A stretch of DNA of 64,000 nucleotides from Delftia acidovorans (GTDB lineage: Bacteria; Pseudomonadota; Gammaproteobacteria; Burkholderiales; Burkholderiaceae_C), in assembly GCA_031286585.1 (NCBI GenBank), contig JAITUC010000005.1:62001-126000 (forward strand), in the 5' to 3' direction. Numbering within the stretch: the first letter of the stretch is position 1; every line of letters begins with the position of its first letter. Made by a program: the position numbers and the translations under genes. Under the pieces are notes generated by a model, which had not been told where the DNA came from, ran no database searches, and saw nothing but the letters and a program-made list of their open reading frames with translations. Shown piece after piece: positions 42,470-51,835 of this stretch.

Positions 42470-43039
42470 TCAGGGGGCCGGTGCGGCATCCGCCGGAACC
42501 AGCGCATCGGCCAGCGCGGCCAGGCTGGCATGGCGCTGGGTGCCGGGCGGCAATCCAGGCGGCAGCGCCCCGTCCAGAGATACTCCGGCGCTGGCGCCCG
42601 TGCAGACCAGGTGCAGGCGCGCCCCCATGGCGGCACCGGCCTGCAGGTGGGCCACGCAGGAGCCGACCACCCACAGCTGATGCCCCTCGACGCCGAAGCG
42701 CTCGGCAATCTGCTCGAACAGCGCCGTGCCGGGCTTGCGGCAATGGCATTCCTCGTCCGGCGCATGGGGGCAGTAGAAAACCGCATCGACGCGCGCGCCT
42801 GCCGCCGCCATTTCGCGGTGCATGCGTGCGTGTACGGCATTGAGCTCGGTCACGTCGAACAGGCCCCGGCCCAGGCCCGGCTGGTTGGTGGCGACCACCA
42901 CATGCCAGCCCGCCCGGTTCAGGCGCGCCACGGCTTCAAGTGCCCCCGGCTGGGCCTTCCAGGCCTCGGCCGAGCCGATGAAGCCCTCCTCGCCGGTCTG
43001 GTTGAGGGTGCCGTCACGGTCCAGGATCGCAATTTTCAT
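42470..43039 (-). CDS. gmhB: D-glycero-beta-D-manno-heptose 1,7-bisphosphate 7-phosphatase
   Basis: A 189-residue HAD phosphatase of the heptose pathway for lipopolysaccharide core. MKIAILDRDGTLNQTG carries the nucleophile and acid/base aspartates. The zinc-binding cysteine-rich loop FYCPHAPDEECHCRKPGT is specific to GmhB. VVGSCVAHLQAGAAMG contains the final acidic region, although the usual VGD motif reads VGS here, which is odd and may affect metal binding. I chose the ATG at 43039; the upstream in-frame residues overlap the glyS 3' region. It lies 55 bases after glyS. Confidence 0.85.
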   Translation of the reverse strand: MKIAILDRDGTLNQTGEEGFIGSAEAWKAQPGALEAVARLNRAGWHVVVATNQPGLGRGLFDVTELNAVHARMHREMAAAGARVDAVFYCPHAPDEECHCRKPGTALFEQIAERFGVEGHQLWVVGSCVAHLQAGAAMGARLHLVCTGASAGVSLDGALPPGLPPGTQRHASLAALADALVPADAAPAP

Positions 43040-43094
43040 GGTCGGGTCCCAGGGTGGAAGACGCAGGGCCCGGGCGGCAGATGCCGCCACGGGA

Positions 43095-45221
43095 TCAGGA
43101 AGCCAGACGAGAGAGGTCGGCGACCCGGTTCATGGCTTCATGCAACGTGGCCAGCAGGCCCAGGCGGTTGGCCTTGAGCGCCGGGTCCTCGGCGTTGACC
43201 ATCACATGCTCGAAGAAGGCATCGACCGGGGCGCGCAGCGCGGCCAGGGTCTGCAGGCTGGCCGTGTAGTCGCCGGCAGCGAACTGCTGCTGTGCCTTGG
43301 GCGCCACCGATTGCAGGGCCGCGTACAGATCCTTCTCGGCCACCTCGGCCAGCACGGCCGCATTGACCTGGGCCTGCACGGCCTGGTCGGCCTTCTTGAG
43401 GATGTTGCCCACGCGCTTGTTGGCGGCGGCCAGGGCCGGTGCCTCGGGCAGCTCGCCGAAGGCGCGCACGGCCTCCAGGCGCTTTTGCACGTCGGACAGG
43501 CGCTGCGGGCGCAGGGCCAGCACGGAGTCCACTTCCTGGGCCGAGAAGCCCTGCTCGCGCAGATTGCCGGCCAGGCGGTCATAGATGAAGTCGGCCAGCT
43601 GGGGCGTGGCGTCCTCGATCTTGTCGCCGAAGGCAGGCAGCACGCTGACCAGCAGGGTTTCCAGATCCAGCGCCAGTTCCTTCTCGACCAGCATGCGGAT
43701 CACGCCCAGCGCATGGCGGCGCAGCGCGAACGGGTCGCGGTCGCCCGTGGGCAGGTTGCCGATGCCGAACATGCCGACCAGGGTTTCCAGCTTGTCGGCC
43801 AGGGCCACGACCACGCCGGCGTTGCCGCGCGGCAGTTCGTCGCCCGCAAAGCGGGGCTTGTAGTGGTCCTCGATGGCATCGGCCACGGCCACGTCCAGGC
43901 CGTCGTTGAGCGCGTAGTAGCGGCCCATGATGCCCTGCAGCTCGGGGAACTCGCCCACCATGTCGGTCACGAGGTCGGTCTTGGCCAGTTGCGCGGCCAG
44001 ATCGGCCTGCTGGGCCAGGCCCGTGTCGCCCAGCTGGCGGGCAATGCTCTTGGCGATGGAGCGCACGCGCTCCACGCGCTCGCCCTGGGTGCCGAGCTTG
44101 TTGTGGTAGACCACCTTGCCCAGCCCGTCCACGCGCGAGGCCAGGGTTTTCTTGCGGTCCTGGTCGAAGAAGAACTTGGCGTCGGCCAGGCGCGGGCGCA
44201 CCACGCGCTCGTTGCCGCCGATGACGGCGCTGGCATCCTGCGGGCTGATGTTGCTGACCACCAGGAACTGGTGGGTCAGCTTGCCGGCGGCGTCCAGCAG
44301 CGGGAAGTACTTCTGGTTGGCCTTCATGGTGAGGATCAGGCATTCCTGCGGCACGTCGAGGAATTCCTTCTCGAACTCGCAGACCAGCACATTGGGGCGC
44401 TCGACCAGGGCCGTGACTTCGTCCAGCAGGGCATCGTCCTCGATGGGGCGCACCACCTGCCCCTGACTGCCGCCCACGCGCTCGGCAGCCGCCTGCAGCT
44501 GGCGCGCGATCTCGGCACGGCGCTCGGCGAAGCTGGCGATCACGGCGCCTTCCTCGCGCAGCTGCGCGGCGTAGTCATCGGCGGAGCGGATGACCACGGG
44601 ATCGACCGCCGCCTCGAAGCGGTGGCCATGCGTGGCCGTGCCGGCCGTCAGGCCCAGGGCCTTGACGCCGATCAGCACCTCGGTGCCGTGCAGCACCACC
44701 AGGCCGTGGGCCGGGCGCACGAAATGGACGCTGCTCCAGCCGTCGGCCAGCTGGTAGCGCATGACCTTGGGGATGGGCAGCTTGGCAATGGCTTCGTCCA
44801 GCGCCTTTTGCACGCCGTCGGCCAGCATCACGCCGCGCACGGTGGAGGCGTGGAACAGGGCCTCGGCCTTGCCTTCGCCCTGGCGGGTCAGGCCGGCAAC
44901 GGCTTCTTCGCCGGCGCCCAGGGCGGCCAGCTTCTTGATCAGGGCGGGCGTGGGCTTGCCGTCGGCGTCCAGGCCCACGGAGACGGGCATGAGCTTTTGC
45001 GACACGGCCTTGTCCTCGGCCTGGGGCAGGACTTCGGTGATGTGGGCGGCCAGGCGGCGCGGCGAGGCATAGGCCGTCAGGCGCGCTTCGCTGGAGGCCA
45101 GCAGGCCCTGGGCCTTGAGCTGCTCGAACAGCACGCCGGCAAAGGCGTCGCCCAGCTTTTGCAGCGCCTTCGGGGGCAGCTCTTCGACAAACAGTTCAAC
45201 AAGAAGATTCGATGCGTTCAT
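43095..45221 (-). CDS. glyS: glycine--tRNA ligase beta subunit
   Basis: A 708-residue subunit of the alpha2-beta2 bacterial glycyl-tRNA synthetase. MNASNLLVELFVEELPPKALQ is the family start, and KANQKYFPLLD and VIGGNERVVRPRLADAKFFFDQD are hallmark segments. The C-terminal anticodon-binding domain shows FFEHVMVNAEDPALKANRLGLL. The ATG at 45221 is chosen for its perfect family fit; about 67 residues of upstream frame are non-coding. It follows glyQ by 34 bases. Confidence 0.97.
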   Translation of the reverse strand: MNASNLLVELFVEELPPKALQKLGDAFAGVLFEQLKAQGLLASSEARLTAYASPRRLAAHITEVLPQAEDKAVSQKLMPVSVGLDADGKPTPALIKKLAALGAGEEAVAGLTRQGEGKAEALFHASTVRGVMLADGVQKALDEAIAKLPIPKVMRYQLADGWSSVHFVRPAHGLVVLHGTEVLIGVKALGLTAGTATHGHRFEAAVDPVVIRSADDYAAQLREEGAVIASFAERRAEIARQLQAAAERVGGSQGQVVRPIEDDALLDEVTALVERPNVLVCEFEKEFLDVPQECLILTMKANQKYFPLLDAAGKLTHQFLVVSNISPQDASAVIGGNERVVRPRLADAKFFFDQDRKKTLASRVDGLGKVVYHNKLGTQGERVERVRSIAKSIARQLGDTGLAQQADLAAQLAKTDLVTDMVGEFPELQGIMGRYYALNDGLDVAVADAIEDHYKPRFAGDELPRGNAGVVVALADKLETLVGMFGIGNLPTGDRDPFALRRHALGVIRMLVEKELALDLETLLVSVLPAFGDKIEDATPQLADFIYDRLAGNLREQGFSAQEVDSVLALRPQRLSDVQKRLEAVRAFGELPEAPALAAANKRVGNILKKADQAVQAQVNAAVLAEVAEKDLYAALQSVAPKAQQQFAAGDYTASLQTLAALRAPVDAFFEHVMVNAEDPALKANRLGLLATLHEAMNRVADLSRLAS

Positions 45222-45255
45222 GGTCTGGTGTTCTCTCGGTGCAGCGGTGTCCGCC

Positions 45256-46194
45256 TCAGGCGGCCTTCTTGCCCTGTTGTTCGGCGGCCTTGGCCAGCTC
45301 GGCCAGCACTTCGTCGGCATGGGCCCTGGGCGCCATGGGGAAGCCCAGGCGCGCACGGCTGTCCATATAGGCCTTGGCCACGGCGCGGGCCAGGTTGCGG
45401 ATGCGGCCGATGTAGGCGGCACGCTCCGTCACGCTGATGGCGCCGCGCGCATCGAGCAGGTTGAAAGTGTGGGCGGCCTTGAGCACCTGCTCGTAGGCCG
45501 GCAGCGCCAGCTGTTCGCCGATCAGGTGGTTGGCCTGCTTTTCATGGGCGCTGAAGGCGGTGAACAGGAAGCCGGCGTCCGAATGCTCGAAGTTGTAGGT
45601 GGACTGCTCCACCTCGTTCTGGTGGTAGACGTCGCCGTAGGTCAGGCCGTCGGTCCAGGTCAGGTTGTAGACGTTGTCCACGCCCTGCAGGTACATGGCC
45701 AGGCGCTCCAGGCCGTAGGTGATCTCGCCCGTGGCAGGCTTGCAGTCGATGCCGCCGACCTGCTGGAAATAGGTGAACTGGGTCACTTCCATGCCGTTGA
45801 GCCAGACTTCCCAGCCCAGGCCCCAGGCGCCCAGCGTGGGGTTCTCCCAGTCGTCCTCGACGAAGCGGATGTCGTTCTTCTTCAGATCGAACCCCAGGGC
45901 TTCGAGCGAGCCCAGGTACAGCTCCAGGATGTTGTCGGGCGCGGGCTTGAGCACCACCTGGAACTGGTAGTAGTGCTGCAGGCGGTTGGGGTTGTCGCCA
46001 TAGCGGCCGTCCTTGGGGCGGCGGCTGGGCTGCACGTAGGCGGCCTTCCAGGGCTCGGGACCCAGGGCGCGCAGGAAGGTGGCGGTGTGCGAGGTGCCCG
46101 CGCCCACTTCCATGTCATAGGGCTGGAGCAGCGCGCAGCCTTGGGTTGCCCAGTATGACTGCAGCTTGAGGATGATTTGTTGGAAAGTGAGCAT
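45256..46194 (-). CDS. glyQ: glycine--tRNA ligase alpha subunit
   Basis: A 312-residue catalytic subunit. [34 protein letters not shown] is close to the canonical start, with further signatures [19 protein letters not shown] and YLGSLEALG. The start at 46194 is set by this match. It opens the block glyQ-glyS-gmhB-plsC-YgjP on the minus strand. Confidence 0.97.
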   Translation of the reverse strand: MLTFQQIILKLQSYWATQGCALLQPYDMEVGAGTSHTATFLRALGPEPWKAAYVQPSRRPKDGRYGDNPNRLQHYYQFQVVLKPAPDNILELYLGSLEALGFDLKKNDIRFVEDDWENPTLGAWGLGWEVWLNGMEVTQFTYFQQVGGIDCKPATGEITYGLERLAMYLQGVDNVYNLTWTDGLTYGDVYHQNEVEQSTYNFEHSDAGFLFTAFSAHEKQANHLIGEQLALPAYEQVLKAAHTFNLLDARGAISVTERAAYIGRIRNLARAVAKAYMDSRARLGFPMAPRAHADEVLAELAKAAEQQGKKAA

Positions 46195-46551
46195 GACTTG
46201 TTTCAGGCGTCGCACGCAGGCCGGAGCCGCGCCGGTGAATGAGAGGCGGCTCGCGCCGCGCAAACGACGATTTTAAGGCGCCGCCCGGCCGTGCGCCGTG
46301 GTGCCGGCCTGCGGCCCCACGCCGGCAGCGCCGCCAAGCGATCTGCATCAAAAAACGGAGCACGCGGCATATATGGGTAAAGGCGAGCGCGCGCGGCATC
46401 GGGAGAACATGACCCGGGCAGTGCGCCAGGATCATTTTTTGACAATTCACCGGACAGGCGGCCGGCGGCTGTTCGCCCTGCAGCCATGCACGCGCCCTAG
46501 AATGGGCAATTGACCTTTTTTTCGTGGACCACCACCGCCCCGGAGCCTGCC
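46195..46551. promoter_or_regulatory. divergent intergenic region, glyQ / SPFH-gene
   Basis: About 357 bases with no convincing small gene. A TTGACA-like hexamer is at 46439-46444 and a TAGAAT hexamer at 46498-46503, 49 bases before the SPFH start. The two are too far apart to be one sigma-70 promoter, so the TAGAAT element is only a candidate -10. The remainder of the gap is GC-rich, and I see no riboswitch, tRNA or T-box-like fold in it. Confidence 0.35.
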
Positions 46552-47658
46552 ATGAACCTGATGAACATCATCACCAAGCAACTGATAGAGATCATCGAGT
46601 GGACCGATGACTCGCGCGACACGCTCTCCTACCGCTGGCCCGACGACGACAAGGAAATCAAGAACGGCGCCCAGCTCATCGTGCGCGAGTCGCAGCAGGT
46701 GCAGTTCGTCTCGGCCGGCCAGTACGCCGACCTGTTCGGCCCCGGCAAGCACACGCTGACCACCCAGAACATCCCCATACTGTCCACCATCCAGGGCTGG
46801 AAGTACGGCTTCAACTCGCCGTTCAAGTGCGATGTCTACTTCATCAACACGCGGCTGTTCACGGGCAACAAGTGGGGCACCTCCAACCCCGTGATGGTGC
46901 GCGACCAGGACTTCGGCGCCGTGCGCCTGCGCGCCTTCGGCACCTACGACTTCCGCATCGTCGAGCCCGCCAAGTTCCTCAAGGAAGTGGCGGGCACGGA
47001 CCAGAACTTCCGCATCGACGAGTTCGCCGACACCATGCGCTCGCGCATCATCAGCGTGTTCACCGAGTCGCTGGCCAAGGCCCGCGTGCCCGTGCTGGAC
47101 GTGGCCCAGCGCTATGGCGAGCTGGGCGATGCGCTGCTGCCGCTGATCAACCCGGCCATGACGGACAAGTACGGCCTGGAGATCACCAGCTTCGTGCTGG
47201 AGAACGTGTCCGTGCCGCCCGAGGTGGAGCAGGCCATCGACAAGCGTTCCAGCATGACGGCCATCGGCAACCTCAACGACTACGTCAAGTACCAGATGGG
47301 CCAGGCCATGACCACGGGCGGCGAAGGCGCGGCTGCAGCCACCCTGCCCGCCACCATGGCCATGGGCTTCGGCATGGCGCAGGAAATGATGAAGAGCATG
47401 CAAAGCGGTGGCGCGCCGGCCGGCCAGGGCCAGGCCTCCGATCCGTTCTCCCCCGCTGCCGCACAGGCGGCCCAGGCACCGGCAGCGCCCGCTGCCGGTG
47501 GGCTGCAGGTGCTGACGCCGGCCCAGGCGGCCCAGGTGCTGGGTGTGAGCGAGGCCGATGTGCTGGCCGAGATCCAGGCCGGCAACCTCAAGGCGCGCCA
47601 GATCGGCAGCCAGTGGCGCATTGCGCAAAGCGCTCTGGACGAGTTCCTCAAGGGCTGA
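46552..47658 (+). CDS. SPFH-domain protein (YdjI-like) with C-terminal excisionase-type HTH
   Basis: A 368-residue protein. Residues about 10-250 are an SPFH/band-7 domain of the virion-core-protein-like YdjI class (IEWTDDSRDTLSYRWPD, FGPGKHTLTTQNIPIL, FGTYDFRIVEPAKFLKEVAG). A Gly/Ala/Gln-rich linker (about 250-315) is followed by residues 317-368, a MerR/excisionase-type helix-turn-helix (LTPAQAAQVLGVSEADVLAE then KARQIGSQWRIAQSALDEFL). No membrane helix is evident, so binding to membranes would need a partner. Start at the ATG at 46552 after CGGAGC. The gene next to it encodes a zinc-ribbon membrane protein, the likely partner. Function is not established. Confidence 0.82.
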   Translation: MNLMNIITKQLIEIIEWTDDSRDTLSYRWPDDDKEIKNGAQLIVRESQQVQFVSAGQYADLFGPGKHTLTTQNIPILSTIQGWKYGFNSPFKCDVYFINTRLFTGNKWGTSNPVMVRDQDFGAVRLRAFGTYDFRIVEPAKFLKEVAGTDQNFRIDEFADTMRSRIISVFTESLAKARVPVLDVAQRYGELGDALLPLINPAMTDKYGLEITSFVLENVSVPPEVEQAIDKRSSMTAIGNLNDYVKYQMGQAMTTGGEGAAAATLPATMAMGFGMAQEMMKSMQSGGAPAGQGQASDPFSPAAAQAAQAPAAPAAGGLQVLTPAQAAQVLGVSEADVLAEIQAGNLKARQIGSQWRIAQSALDEFLKG

Positions 47659-47737
47659 ACACCCTCGCTTTCTGTTGGCTTGAACCTTCCCGGCGCCAGG
47701 CCCTGCCTGGCGCCGTACGCTTTCCAGGACCGATGCC

Positions 47738-48904
47738 GTGAGCGCGCCCTCCCCCCGTTCTTCCTCCACTCCCGCCTCCGGCTCCTGGGAGGCCGCTGCC
47801 GCCGCGCCGGCCATGGTGCGCAAGCACCCCTGCCCCGAATGCGGCGCCAACCTCGAATGGAATGCCCAGGCCCAGGCGCTCAAGTGCCCGTACTGCGGCA
47901 CCGTCGTGCCCTGGAGCGAAGAGACGCGCGAGGAACTGGGCCGCGAGGTGGTCGAGCAGGACCTGGCCGAGGCGCTGCGCAACCCCCAATCCGGCCGTGG
48001 CTGGGGCACGGAGGACCGCTACGAGGTCCAGTGCCAGAACTGCCGCGCGATCTTGGTCTTCGTGAACCGCACCGTGGCCCAGCGCTGCGACTTCTGTGGC
48101 TCGCCTTCCATCGTGGCCCATGAGGAGCAGGGCGATGCCATCACGCCGCAGAGCATCCTGCCCTTCAAGATCAGCGACGGCCAGATCCGCGACCGTATCC
48201 GCCAGTGGTACGGCAGCCGCTGGTTCGCCCCCGACCGCCTCAAATCCGCCGCGCTGACCGACACGCTGCATGGCGTGTATCTGCCGTATTGGACCTTTGA
48301 CGCCCATGCCAATGCCGACTGGTGGGCCGAGGCGGGCTTCTACTACTACACCACCGAGTCCTACCGCGACAGCAACGGCAACGTGCAGACGCGCCAGGTG
48401 CGCAATGTGCGCTGGGAGCCGGCATCGGGCAGCCTCGCCCATTTTTTTGACGATGAACTGGTGCCCGGCACCGTGGGCGTGCATGCCAACCTGCTGCGCC
48501 AGGTCGAGCCCTTTCCCACGACCACCGACCTCAAGCCCTACACGCCCGAGTTCGTGCGCGGCTGGACCGTGGAGCGCTACCAGATCGACCTGGGCAAGGC
48601 CGCCCAGCTCAACGCCGAGGACATGGACGAGCAGCTGCGCGCCCTGTGCGCGCGCCAGGTGCCCGGCGACACCTACCGCAACCTGCAGATGCAGCGCGAG
48701 TACCAGGGCCGCACCTTCAAGCACATCCTCGTGCCGGTCTGGCTGGTGGGCTACACCTACGGCAGCAAGACCTTCCAGATCATCGCCAACGGCTACACCG
48801 GCCAGATCGCGGGCGAGCGCCCCTACAGCGCCCTCAAGATCACGCTGGCCGTTCTGGCCACGATCATGGTGCTGGCGCTGCTGTGGGTGATGTTCGGCAG
48901 GTAG
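47738..48904 (+). CDS. zinc-ribbon membrane protein (YdjG-like), partner of the SPFH protein
   Basis: A 388-residue protein. Two zinc ribbons lie at about residues 31-52 (HPCPECGANLEW...KCPYCG) and 99-121 (CQNCRAIL...RCDFCG). A large middle region of unknown fold contains VYLPYWTFDAHANADWW. A single C-terminal membrane helix (LKITLAVLATIMVLALLWVM) is at about 366-387, so it is a tail-anchored inner-membrane protein with ribbons in the cytoplasm. It starts with GTG at 47738. It follows the SPFH gene by 79 bases. Such proteins are often mislabelled helicase- or primosomal-like because of the zinc ribbon. Confidence 0.8.
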   Translation: MSAPSPRSSSTPASGSWEAAAAAPAMVRKHPCPECGANLEWNAQAQALKCPYCGTVVPWSEETREELGREVVEQDLAEALRNPQSGRGWGTEDRYEVQCQNCRAILVFVNRTVAQRCDFCGSPSIVAHEEQGDAITPQSILPFKISDGQIRDRIRQWYGSRWFAPDRLKSAALTDTLHGVYLPYWTFDAHANADWWAEAGFYYYTTESYRDSNGNVQTRQVRNVRWEPASGSLAHFFDDELVPGTVGVHANLLRQVEPFPTTTDLKPYTPEFVRGWTVERYQIDLGKAAQLNAEDMDEQLRALCARQVPGDTYRNLQMQREYQGRTFKHILVPVWLVGYTYGSKTFQIIANGYTGQIAGERPYSALKITLAVLATIMVLALLWVMFGR

Positions 48905-48916
48905 GCCGGCTGCCGC

Positions 48917-50032
48917 TCACCACGCGCTCCAGACCTCCTCTGCCAAACCGAACGCCGTGCTGGCGCCGGACCCGCCCGTCACAGCGACCACGCGCGTGGC
49001 CTCGTCGGGCGCATGCACCACGCAGGGCGCGTCCTGCGCGCTCGGATACACGCCCACCCAGCGCTCCACCACCTGGGCATCGCGCAGGTGCAGGGCCTCG
49101 TTCATGTGGCGCAGCATCAGCGCGTCCACGGCGTCGCTGGCGAAAGGCGGGGGCGCTGCGCCGTAGTGGTGGGAATCGCCCACCACCAGGCTGCCGTCTG
49201 CGCTCTGCACGGCGATCAGGTGGATGCCATGGGCCAGGCTCTCGGCCTCCTCCCGCTCCAGGTCGGCGCGCAGCGCCGCGGCCTCGGGCAGGGCGCTGTA
49301 GCCCTCGTATCTGACCATGCTCAGGTCACCCATGACCGAGCCCTTGAGCCGAAAGCCCGGCTGCGGCCGCACGCGCAGCATCTGCAGCTGGCACAGCTGG
49401 ATGCGGTGCGGCGCCCACAGGCCGGCGAACAGGCCGCCCGGGTCGGCGTTGTTGCAGACCACCACGCGTTCGCCGTGGTAGCTGGCGCGCGTGCTGCGCA
49501 CCCGGGGCGCGGCCACGTCGAGCACGGCCTCGCCAAAGCGGAAATCCACGCCCATGGCCTGCTCCAGCCACTGCGCCAGCCGGGCAATGGCCGTGCGCGA
49601 CTCCACGCGCAGTTCATGCGGGCTGTAGAGCACGGCGGACAAATCCTCGGTACGCAGTGCAGGATGGCGCTCGGCGGCCTGGGCCGGCGTGAGCAGCTCG
49701 CAGCGCTCGCCCATGGCGGTGCTCAGGAAGGCATGGAGCACGGCCTCGGCGCCGGGGCGGCGCGCCGTCAGCCACAGGCCGCGGTGCACGACCTCGATGC
49801 CGGCCTGCGGCGCGATCTCGGCCCAGGTGTCGCGCGAGCGCATGGCACGCCGCCAGTGGGCACCGGCCTGCTGCCCCGTGACGGTCACAAAGCCGAAGTT
49901 GCGGATGGAGGCGGAGATGCAGGCCGCGTCGCGCTCGATGACAAGCACGCTGCGGCCGCGGCGCGCAGCCGCATAGGCGTGGGCCAGGCCGACAATGCCG
50001 GCTCCCACCACGATCAGGTCGTAGTTCTTCAT
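48917..50032 (-). CDS. FAD-dependent oxidoreductase of the 2-aminoethylphosphonate locus (TIGR03364 type)
   Basis: A 371-residue glycine-oxidase/DAO-fold flavoprotein. The dinucleotide loop is VVGAGIVGLAHAYAAA (residues 6-21), and NFGFVTVTGQQAGAH and RVVAVTGGSGASTAFGLAEEVW are family features. Members sit beside 2-aminoethylphosphonate transporters and are thought to oxidise N-methylated or related aminophosphonates, releasing an amine-derived product (established for PbfC/PbfD-type proteins; the assignment here is inference). It is the last gene of the minus-strand phosphonate uptake cluster and ends against the convergent zinc-ribbon gene. Confidence 0.8.
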   Translation of the reverse strand: MKNYDLIVVGAGIVGLAHAYAAARRGRSVLVIERDAACISASIRNFGFVTVTGQQAGAHWRRAMRSRDTWAEIAPQAGIEVVHRGLWLTARRPGAEAVLHAFLSTAMGERCELLTPAQAAERHPALRTEDLSAVLYSPHELRVESRTAIARLAQWLEQAMGVDFRFGEAVLDVAAPRVRSTRASYHGERVVVCNNADPGGLFAGLWAPHRIQLCQLQMLRVRPQPGFRLKGSVMGDLSMVRYEGYSALPEAAALRADLEREEAESLAHGIHLIAVQSADGSLVVGDSHHYGAAPPPFASDAVDALMLRHMNEALHLRDAQVVERWVGVYPSAQDAPCVVHAPDEATRVVAVTGGSGASTAFGLAEEVWSAW

Positions 50033-50062
50033 GAAAAAACGGAGGGAGGAAGAGAGAAGAAA

Positions 50063-51835
50063 TCAGCGCTGGCGCCAGCGCTGCGTGCGCCGCTGCACCC
50101 AGGCATCCAGCGCCGCGATCAGCAGCCGGCCCGCGGCCGCCGTGGCAAAGATCAGCGTGGCCATGGCGGCGGCGGGCGCGGTGTCGCCCGCGTCGTCCAT
50201 GGCCAGCACGGCCACCGAGGCCAGCGTGGTCTCGGGCGAGTAGAGGAACACCACGGCCGATACCGTGGTCATGGCGTTGACGAAGAAGTAACCAGCCACC
50301 TGCATCACCACGGGCATGCACACCGGCAGGTGCACGCGCCACAGCAGCGTCCAGAAGGCCACGCCCAGGGAATCGGCCACGCGCTCGTACTCGGCATCGA
50401 GCTGCTGCAGCGCGGCCAGTTGCGTGATGTGCGCCACCGAGAAGAAATGCGCCACCGAACACAGCACCAGGATGGCCATGCTGCCGTACAGAAAATGCAG
50501 CGGATTGCCCTGGGCATTGAAGAACAGGATGTAGCCCAGGCCCAGTGCCAGCCCCGGCACGGCCATGGGCAGCGTGGCCACGGCATGCAGCCACTGGCGC
50601 GTGCGCGCCCAGCGCTGGGGCTTGGCGACCAGGTAGGCGGTCACAAAACTCAGCGCCGCTCCCACCACCGCCGTGGCCAGCGCCATGGACAGCGAGTTGC
50701 CATAGCTGGCCCAGCCGCCGCCGTCCATCATGTCGAAGCGGTAGTTCTTGAACGTCAGCGTGAGGTTGTAGGGCCAGTAGCTGACCAGGGAGGCCAGCAC
50801 GGCCGTGCCCATCACGGCCAGCAGCGCCAGCGCCACCAGGGCGCAGTAGGCCAGCAGCGCGCGGTCCAGCGGCGCATGGGGCTGGGGAACCAGCGGCACG
50901 GAGCGCACGCCCATGGTCGCCGCCTGCCGCGCACGCAAATGGCGCTCGGCCGCAAAGGCCAGGCCCGCAGGCACCAGCAGCAGCATGGCCACCACGGCAC
51001 CCATGGACAGGTTGTGCTGGCCGATGACCTGCTTGTAGATATCGGTGGCCAGCATGGCCGTGTTGCCGCCGATGACCTTGGGCACGCCGAAATCCGTGAC
51101 CACGAGCACGAAGACCACGATCCAGGAAATCATCAGCCCGTAGCGGCTGGCCGGCAGCGTGACCTGGCGGAAGCTGCGCCAGCGGCTGGCGCCCAGCGTG
51201 GCGGCTGCCTCGTACAGGCGCGCATCGCCCGAGCCCAGCGTGGTGCACAGGATCATCAGCGCATGCGGAAAGGTCCAGAGCACCGAGCCCACGATGATGC
51301 CGAAGGGCCCGTAGGCCGAACCGCCTGCCAGCCAGTCCTTGAGCAGACCCTGGCTGCCGAACAGGTAGATCAGGCTGATGGCCATGAGCAGCGAAGGCGC
51401 CAACAGCGGCACCAGGGCCAGCGCGCGGAACCAGCGCGCCAGCGGCATGCAACTGCGCACCACGCCATAGGCGTAGGCATAGGCCAGCAGCACGCAGACC
51501 GTGCTGCTCACGGCCGACAGCCACAGGCTGTTGAACAGCGACTGCGCTACGCCCGGCATGCGCGCATAGGCAATGAACTGGGCCAGGCCCGTGAAGCGGC
51601 CGGCATCGTCCCAGAAACTGCGGCCCAGCAGACTGGCGACCGGCAGGGCGATGGTGGCCAGCAGCCAGGCCAGTGCGCCCAGCACCAGGGCACCCAGCCA
51701 CCAGCGCTCCCAGCCTGCGCTGCGCCCCCGCGGACGCACGGGCCCTGCAGGCGCGCTGCGGCGGGCGGGAACGGAGCGGTCCTCCGACACGTGCACTGGC
51801 ACGGAAATGGCCGAGTCCATGGGATGCGCGCTCAT
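50063..51835 (-). CDS. 2-aminoethylphosphonate-type ABC permease, fused two-domain
   Basis: A 590-residue permease, about twice the usual length, with two binding-protein-dependent permease halves (about residues 65-310 and 350-590) and some 12 membrane helices. Each half carries an EAA-type loop: DARLYEAAATLGASRWRSFRQVTLPA and EYERVADSLGVAFWTLLWRVHLPV. This double arrangement is that of PhnU2-like (TIGR03262) AEP permeases. It is coupled to the ATPase gene by ATGA; the start at 51835 is preferred. The Ser/Pro/Arg-rich N-terminal tail of about 50 residues is of no obvious use. Confidence 0.87.
   Translation of the reverse strand: MSAHPMDSAISVPVHVSEDRSVPARRSAPAGPVRPRGRSAGWERWWLGALVLGALAWLLATIALPVASLLGRSFWDDAGRFTGLAQFIAYARMPGVAQSLFNSLWLSAVSSTVCVLLAYAYAYGVVRSCMPLARWFRALALVPLLAPSLLMAISLIYLFGSQGLLKDWLAGGSAYGPFGIIVGSVLWTFPHALMILCTTLGSGDARLYEAAATLGASRWRSFRQVTLPASRYGLMISWIVVFVLVVTDFGVPKVIGGNTAMLATDIYKQVIGQHNLSMGAVVAMLLLVPAGLAFAAERHLRARQAATMGVRSVPLVPQPHAPLDRALLAYCALVALALLAVMGTAVLASLVSYWPYNLTLTFKNYRFDMMDGGGWASYGNSLSMALATAVVGAALSFVTAYLVAKPQRWARTRQWLHAVATLPMAVPGLALGLGYILFFNAQGNPLHFLYGSMAILVLCSVAHFFSVAHITQLAALQQLDAEYERVADSLGVAFWTLLWRVHLPVCMPVVMQVAGYFFVNAMTTVSAVVFLYSPETTLASVAVLAMDDAGDTAPAAAMATLIFATAAAGRLLIAALDAWVQRRTQRWRQR

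Noticed and set aside
42822-45437. A long plus-strand frame opposite glyS
   Set aside because: glyS on the minus strand is certain by motifs; the opposite frame is His/Gly/Gln-rich shadow sequence.
46435-46470. TTGACA at 46439 as a sigma-70 promoter
   Set aside because: No plausible -10 hexamer occurs 16-19 bases downstream.
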